The notes under the pieces: generated by a model
The model's input: the letters and a program-made list of their open reading frames with translations, nothing else
Database searches by the model: none
Told to the model about the DNA's origin: nothing
Position numbers and translations under genes: made by a program
Part shown: one piece after another, positions 5,375 through 8,049 of the stretch
Numbering within the stretch: position 1 is the first letter of the stretch
Layout: every line of letters starts with the position of its first letter
Source of the DNA: Candidatus Bathyarchaeota archaeon
GTDB taxonomy: Archaea; Thermoproteota; Bathyarchaeia; Bathyarchaeales; Bathycorpusculaceae
Assembly (NCBI GenBank): GCA_030630585.1
Contig: DAOVMU010000059.1
Coordinates: 1 to 8,049 of the forward strand
Direction: 5' to 3'
Length of the DNA stretch: 8,049 nt

Positions 5375-5396
5375 CTTCATGAAAACAAGCAGGTAG

Positions 5397-5786
5397 TCAC
5401 TTTGTATTGAGAACTAATTCCTGGTATTTTCTGCCAAGAGTGTGTATCGAAAGCATCTTTCCAGTTGTCGGATCTAAAACTACATTCCCAAACAAGAGGT
5501 CGTAAGCATGTTGCGGTGAGTTCCAATCTGAAGAGGCGAAGTTTTCGCCCTTAACATACCATTGTTTTCGGAATCGACTTTTGCCGGATTCCTTCTCCGC
5601 TTTGGAGACAAGCGATAAGGCTTCAAGAAAATGAAAACCTCGATAAGTAGAGCTGAGTAGAATTGGTTTTTTATGGTGTCTGCAGCGGAGTTCATTGTAC
5701 TGTTTCCAGAGGTCATAAACGTAGACTCTGCTTTTGGTTTCCAATTCGTCACGAGTGAATGCGAAAAATGATAAGAACTTTTTCAT
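5397..5786 (-). CDS. Basic 129-residue protein of unknown function, last gene of small-gene cluster
   Basis: Not recognised. The protein starts MKKFLSFFAFTRDEL and is rich in aromatic and basic residues throughout (RVYVYDLWKQYNELRCRHHKK, STYRGFHFLEAL, RFRKQWYVKG). Its end, VLDPTTGKMLSIHTLGRKYQELV, reads like a globular domain. The N-terminal FLSFFAF is too short for a membrane helix or clear signal peptide. The basic, aromatic character would suit nucleic-acid binding, but that is weak inference. The start at 5786 is chosen because AGAGGTG lies 5 bases upstream; the longer frame back to 5876 would overlap the preceding gene by 80 bases without a comparable site. It follows the preceding gene by 10 bases, so it is almost certainly cotranscribed. 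Hairpins lie downstream. Confidence 0.7.
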   Translation of the reverse strand: MKKFLSFFAFTRDELETKSRVYVYDLWKQYNELRCRHHKKPILLSSTYRGFHFLEALSLVSKAEKESGKSRFRKQWYVKGENFASSDWNSPQHAYDLLFGNVVLDPTTGKMLSIHTLGRKYQELVLNTK

Positions 5787-5791
5787 AAGAA

Positions 5792-5798
5792 CACCTCT
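5792..5798 (-). promoter_or_regulatory. Ribosome binding site deciding the 5786 start
   Basis: AGAGGTG on the - strand overlaps the preceding gene's TAG stop and lies 5 bases before ATG 5786. It supports reinitiation within a polycistronic message and rules against the upstream in-frame start at 5876. Confidence 0.7.
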
Positions 5799-6036
5799 AG
5801 ATACAATATGATGGTTTTTCAGTTTTAACTGTAAGATCGTCCTCTCTCGCGGGCTCGATCGAGTAGGGCCATTCACCGATCAAGTTGAACACATCTGCGA
5901 CATCATTCCTTAACGCGAGAAAAGCCTCGTGCAACCGTTCCAGATCCTTCTTAGGCAATCTTTCCCAAGCTATGTTTTCAATCATGAGAAAAGCGTTGAG
6001 CTCCCGGATCATTTCCTTTTTGGTTTTGCTTTTCAT
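5797..6036 (-). CDS. 79-residue helical acidic protein of unknown function
   Basis: Not recognised. A mostly helical small protein: a lysine-rich start (MKSKTKKEMIREL), helices containing FLMIENIAWERLPKKDLERL and HEAFLALRNDVADVFNLIGEW, then an acidic proline-containing tail (SIEPAREDDL). There is no membrane segment and no metal motif. The ATG overlaps the previous gene's stop by 4 bases (ATGA, 6033-6036), and GGAG lies 9 bases before the ATG inside the upstream gene, so translation is probably coupled. The leucine- and aromatic-spaced helices suggest a protein-protein contact role, but nothing in the sequence names one. Confidence 0.7.
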   Translation of the reverse strand: MKSKTKKEMIRELNAFLMIENIAWERLPKKDLERLHEAFLALRNDVADVFNLIGEWPYSIEPAREDDLTVKTEKPSYCI

Positions 6037-6215
6037 TCATGTTTTCTCCACTTTTTGAAGTTTCTTGTCCACTTTTCCATTCTCTGAAGCGCAAGATTAT
6101 TGCTGAACATAATGATTTGCTCAGCTGTCTTTTCATCCACGTTAAATTTTTCCATGACTTCTTTTGTAAGTTCCGACGTCCTCAACGTCTTCAACTGGTC
6201 GACGCCACCACTCAC
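6033..6215 (-). CDS. 60-residue protein of unknown function, GTG start
   Basis: Not recognised. The start is GTG at 6213-6215, sharing GTGA with the TGA stop of the 45-residue gene upstream. GAGG lies some bases upstream within that gene. The middle, ELTKEVMEKFNVDEKTAEQIIMFSN, looks like a small three-helix unit, reminiscent of UBA-like or HTH-like folds but too short to call. The end is strongly basic and tryptophan-bearing (MEKWTRNFKKWRKHE), which could contact nucleic acid. The stop overlaps the next gene's ATG. Its reality rests mainly on the tight overlaps at both ends and the coding-like composition. Confidence 0.6.
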   Translation of the reverse strand: MSGGVDQLKTLRTSELTKEVMEKFNVDEKTAEQIIMFSNNLALQRMEKWTRNFKKWRKHE

Positions 6216-6349
6216 TTTTTTCCCTTCCTCAGAGACTTGATAGCCTCTTTAACTTGCTGCCAGTGACCTTTGCAGAATCCGAAGTCTTTAGTGAAAACTT
6301 CAGCCTTTTCCGTGCACCCTTTAACATCACATTCTTTTACTTCATTCAT
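6212..6349 (-). CDS. 45-residue putative zinc-binding Cys/His protein
   Basis: A very short gene read directly from the - strand. It starts at ATG 6347-6349 (MNEVKECDVKGC) and ends at the TGA at 6212-6214. Cysteines at residues 7, 12 and 26 and a histidine at 29 give C-x4-C-x13-C-x2-H, a spacing compatible with one zinc site of the small zinc-finger type. The intervening segment is TEKAEVFTKDFGF, followed by CKGHW and a basic helical tail (VKEAIKSLRKGKK). The ATG overlaps the AbrB-like gene's end by 8 bases (ATGAATGA), and its stop overlaps the next start by 4. It fills what would otherwise be the only gap in the cluster. A nucleic-acid or protein adaptor role is typical of such fingers but is only inferred. 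Confidence 0.65.
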   Translation of the reverse strand: MNEVKECDVKGCTEKAEVFTKDFGFCKGHWQQVKEAIKSLRKGKK

Positions 6350-6563
6350 TTTCTTCGTCAGCTCGTGGGGCGCGGATAACTTCTAGCAACATGGCTTTAA
6401 CCAAGTCACCTTTCTGAATGTCATGAAGCTCGCAAACCTCCCTTTGCAACGGAATATACAGCGTTCTCGAGTGCCGACGCACCGCATAAAGGCTTACATT
6501 CCAGATTTTTTCTCGTTTCCGAGCTCTCAAACCGTGTTTTTTCTCTATTTTAGACCTCTCCAC
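6342..6563 (-). CDS. AbrB/SpoVT-like small DNA-binding protein
   Basis: A 73-residue protein. Residues ~25-65 read WNVSLYAVRRHSRTLYIPL, then EVCELHDIQKGDLVKAMLLEV. This matches the swapped-hairpin AbrB/MazE pattern, in which a basic strand, a (R/K)T-L-x-(I/V)-P turn, a short helix and KGD-x-V form a dimeric DNA-binding barrel. Such proteins act as repressors or as antitoxins; no adjacent PIN-domain or MazF-like toxin is recognised, so a regulator is preferred. The N-terminus is basic (KIEKKHGLRARKREK). The start is GTG 6561-6563, the only usable codon after the in-frame TGA at 6570-6572. AGGAG lies about 12 bases upstream, slightly far. It is the first gene of the five-gene cluster and may control it through repeats just upstream. 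Confidence 0.72.
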   Translation of the reverse strand: MERSKIEKKHGLRARKREKIWNVSLYAVRRHSRTLYIPLQREVCELHDIQKGDLVKAMLLEVIRAPRADEENE

Positions 6564-6581
6564 CCTGGTTCACATCTCCTG

Positions 6582-6629
6582 TTGACATTTGACAAGTAAC
6601 AAGTTGTCTAAAGTATCATTGCTAATATA
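6582..6629 (-). promoter_or_regulatory. Candidate promoter and operator for the five-gene cluster
   Basis: On the - strand, GTATATTAG (around 6622-6630) resembles an archaeal TATA box and would start transcription near 6600. Between it and the GTG start lie repeats, given here in + orientation: TTGACA at 6582-6587 and 6589-6594, ACAAGT at 6592-6597 and 6599-6604, and GACAA (6591-6595) opposite TTGTC (6604-6608). Such overlapping repeats at a transcript start are where an AbrB-like autorepressor would bind. Read by eye. Confidence 0.4.
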
Positions 6630-6732
6630 CGAGAAACAACTGTAAACCTGCCAACACGGACTATTTGGATCAGAATTGAATGGTTGTAGTATGGTAATTC
6701 GTGATTTTTGTCCAAGGATAGGAATGCCAGCT

Positions 6733-7254
6733 TTAAATCCCATCATTTTCTATTTTCTTCCTTAATCTTTCAACTAGTTTTTCTAGGCCCTTCAACTCGC
6801 TGAAATTTTGCCCGATATTTGCGGCTGCCTTCTTCACATTCTCGAATAGTTCTGAAATGTACTGGAGCCGTTGCTTCCGCGCTTTTTTGTCGACTAGACC
6901 TGCTGCCAGTAGATTGCCTTTCCTGTCGCGGTAGACGTCGCTGAGCTGCTCGTTAATTAAGCGTTGCACTTTCTCGATGGCTTCCAGTATTTTTTGGTAG
7001 TAATCACGTGTAAGTTGCGCTGCTTGCTCTTCTGAAGGCAGATGGCTTTGCCACACAAAGATTTTCCCAGGAATTTTCTGTGCCAGCGACAGAGCTTTAG
7101 GGGTGTCAGGTAAGTAGTAGACAGATTCCGTATTTTGAACCGCTCCAAACTTTTTCAAAGCTCGGATAACCCTTTTGCGAGTGGTACTCTGGCTATTGGG
7201 AATATCATAAACTATCAGTATCCAATTATGCTCAATTTGTCTCACTCGGGACAT
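6733..7254 (-). CDS. ChrB N-terminal-like (Cas2/PaaX-type ferredoxin fold) protein with coiled-coil tail
   Basis: A 173-residue cytosolic protein. Residues ~10-70 (NWILIVYDIPN, TTRKRVIRALKKFGAV, SVYYLPDTP, IFVWQ) follow the pattern of the ChrB N-terminal domain: a first strand ending in Y-x-I/L-P, a basic helix with T-R-x-R-V, a glycine turn, then the V-Y-x-L-P strand. That domain shares the ferredoxin-like fold of Cas2 and PaaX C-terminal domains. Residues ~78-172 are helical and charged, probably coiled coil. Bacterial ChrB regulates chromate transport, but no ChrA gene is visible here, so a chromate role should not be assumed. It is not a plain Cas2: the tail is long and no cas genes are near. 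ATG 7254 follows the upstream gene by 12 bases, with GGTGG about 6 bases before it. The two are likely cotranscribed. Confidence 0.68.
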   Translation of the reverse strand: MSRVRQIEHNWILIVYDIPNSQSTTRKRVIRALKKFGAVQNTESVYYLPDTPKALSLAQKIPGKIFVWQSHLPSEEQAAQLTRDYYQKILEAIEKVQRLINEQLSDVYRDRKGNLLAAGLVDKKARKQRLQYISELFENVKKAAANIGQNFSELKGLEKLVERLRKKIENDGI

Positions 7255-7266
7255 CTTAAACCACCA

Positions 7267-8049
7267 TCAGCCTTTCACCCAATAGAAGTTTCCTATATCG
7301 TCCTTTGCGATTAATTCCTCAGTTATGAAATGTGTTATACGCTCTTCAGCCTCTTTAGGTGTGAATCCTAACTCGATTATCCCCTTGCGTAGCTTGTCTT
7401 TTGTGAACACTTGTTTTAGGTGTGGTCTTACTTTTTCGATGGTTTCTTGAAGTGAGGGTTTAGTTGACAACTTAAAAAGTGGAGATTGCGGTATTTTTTG
7501 ATTCTGTGTAATTTCCTTACTGCTTTTAAAGAAAGAAGGCTTAATATCATCTAACAAGATATTGCAGAAATGACCGCTGATATTTAGGAAAAAGTTTTCA
7601 TATATCTCTTCACTTGAAACTTCATTGCTTGAAATAAAATTCTTCTTAATTATTACCCCATTTTTCTGCAATATCTCTTTAGTCTGTTTTAGCCAATCTT
7701 TAAAGGATTTAAGGCTGAAAATATGGCATAATTCCTTTTTGCCGTATTCTCCGCTTTTTTCTTTTATAATACTCAAGAGGTTTCGCCGTTTATCTTCTGA
7801 GTCAGGGTTCTTTGTCATGTAACCAACATCGGAAAGAAAGTCGATCCAAGCTCTAATTGTTCTATCTGATTTTTTCAGAGTAAACTTACTGTTCCATTTA
7901 TCCACTAAATCTTTAACATGGAATACTGGTTTTTTTTTCGCAACCTCTTCGACAACTTTGTGGAAAAATTTCATGATTTGACCTGAACTTGAGGTTTCAG
8001 TGGTCTCCTTAACCTTATCCCATAAAGTTATAATAAAATCGTAGTCTTC
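7267..8049 (-). CDS. Two-winged-helix protein of unknown function, 5' end outside window
   Basis: The frame is open to the window edge, so the ATG at 7974 is internal or at best an alternative start; 25 further codons (starting EDYDFIITLWDKV) precede it. 260 residues are visible. Residues ~42-95 look like a winged helix: VFHVKDLVDKWNSKF, SDRTIRAWIDFLSDVG, then a charged wing (NPDSEDKRRNLLSI). The last ~60 residues resemble a second one: ETIEKVRPHLKQVF, KDKLRKGIIELGFTPKEAEERI, ending LIAKDDIGNFYWVKG. A lysine-, phenylalanine- and asparagine-rich linker lies between them. C-terminal winged helices of this kind occur in archaeal replication and element-encoded proteins, so the missing N-terminus may hold an ATPase, primase or other catalytic domain; that is a guess. 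Followed after 12 bases by the ChrB-like gene. Confidence 0.6.
   Translation of the reverse strand, partial: EDYDFIITLWDKVKETTETSSSGQIMKFFHKVVEEVAKKKPVFHVKDLVDKWNSKFTLKKSDRTIRAWIDFLSDVGYMTKNPDSEDKRRNLLSIIKEKSGEYGKKELCHIFSLKSFKDWLKQTKEILQKNGVIIKKNFISSNEVSSEEIYENFFLNISGHFCNILLDDIKPSFFKSSKEITQNQKIPQSPLFKLSTKPSLQETIEKVRPHLKQVFTKDKLRKGIIELGFTPKEAEERITHFITEELIAKDDIGNFYWVKG

Larger units (their letters stand above)
4632..5396. other. 765-base gene-free region dense in inverted repeats
   Basis: No frame on either strand holds a convincing gene. The best short frames are about 25 codons and have no clear support. The stretch lies between the - strand five-gene cluster, whose last gene ends at 5397, and the start of the radical SAM gene, so it is both a downstream and an upstream region on that strand. 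It holds a direct repeat near 4734-4773, a hairpin at 4831-4864, a long-range pairing at 4892-5011, an imperfect repeat at 4970/5069, a nested structure at 5150-5282 and smaller hairpins at 5325-5341 (CATGA/TCATG) and 5348-5374. GGGGTTA also recurs, near 5189 and 5359 on + and near 5297 on -. It may carry an untranslated RNA, regulatory sites or the edge of an inserted element. Confidence 0.5.

Noticed and set aside
5787..5876. Upstream extension of the 129-residue gene to a start at 5876
   Set aside because: It would overlap the preceding gene by 80 bases, while ATG 5786 has a well-placed AGAGGTG site.
6733..7254. Calling the ChrB-like protein a CRISPR Cas2
   Set aside because: No CRISPR repeats or other cas genes are visible, the protein carries a long helical tail, and the Y-x-I-P and V-Y-x-L-P pattern fits the ChrB N-terminal domain better.

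Overview
The window looks archaeal and is probably from an uncultivated member of the Thermoproteota/Bathyarchaeia side of the tree. The rank is a guess. The signs are AT-rich TATA-like boxes about 25 bases before likely transcript starts, GGTG/GAGGTG ribosome binding sites, frequent TTG and GTG starts, a degenerate KaiC/RadA-type protein with an Ig-like domain, a BioB-like radical SAM protein and an AbrB-like small protein. No rRNA, tRNA, CRISPR array or transposase was seen.

Left part (1-3588, + strand). The window opens inside a nitroreductase-family flavoprotein. After a gene-poor stretch with possible relics of a dead gene (616-1004) comes a four-gene cluster. Its first gene encodes a coiled-coil module plus a winged helix. 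The next two encode small proteins sharing a GMPxETA motif; the second has a membrane helix. The fourth carries the same N-terminal module as the first (32 of 50 residues identical by my count), fused to an Ig-like domain and a KaiC-like fold whose nucleotide site has lost its glycines. The repeated module suggests that the DNA-binding protein and the KaiC-like protein contact each other or a common partner. Hairpins cover the ends of the first two genes, so the cluster is probably several transcription units rather than one simple operon.

Middle part. A radical SAM protein on the - strand (3627-4631) converges on the cluster and starts at TTG. Upstream of it lie about 765 bases with no convincing gene (4632-5396), dense in inverted repeats: a near-continuous hairpin, a long-range G-rich/C-rich pairing enclosing smaller hairpins, and a nested structure with a 10-bp perfect hairpin. 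This is the best place to look for an undescribed RNA or cis-acting element.

Right part (5397-8049, - strand). Five very small genes overlap by 4-8 bases or are separated by 10: AbrB-like, a 45-residue Cys/His protein, two unknowns, then a 129-residue basic unknown. Before them lie a protein resembling the N-terminal domain of ChrB (a Cas2/PaaX-type ferredoxin fold) with a coiled-coil tail, and a protein with two likely winged helices that is cut by the window edge. Tiny unrecognised genes, tight packing and several putative DNA-binding proteins suggest an integrated plasmid, virus or other accessory island, but no integrase or attachment site is visible.
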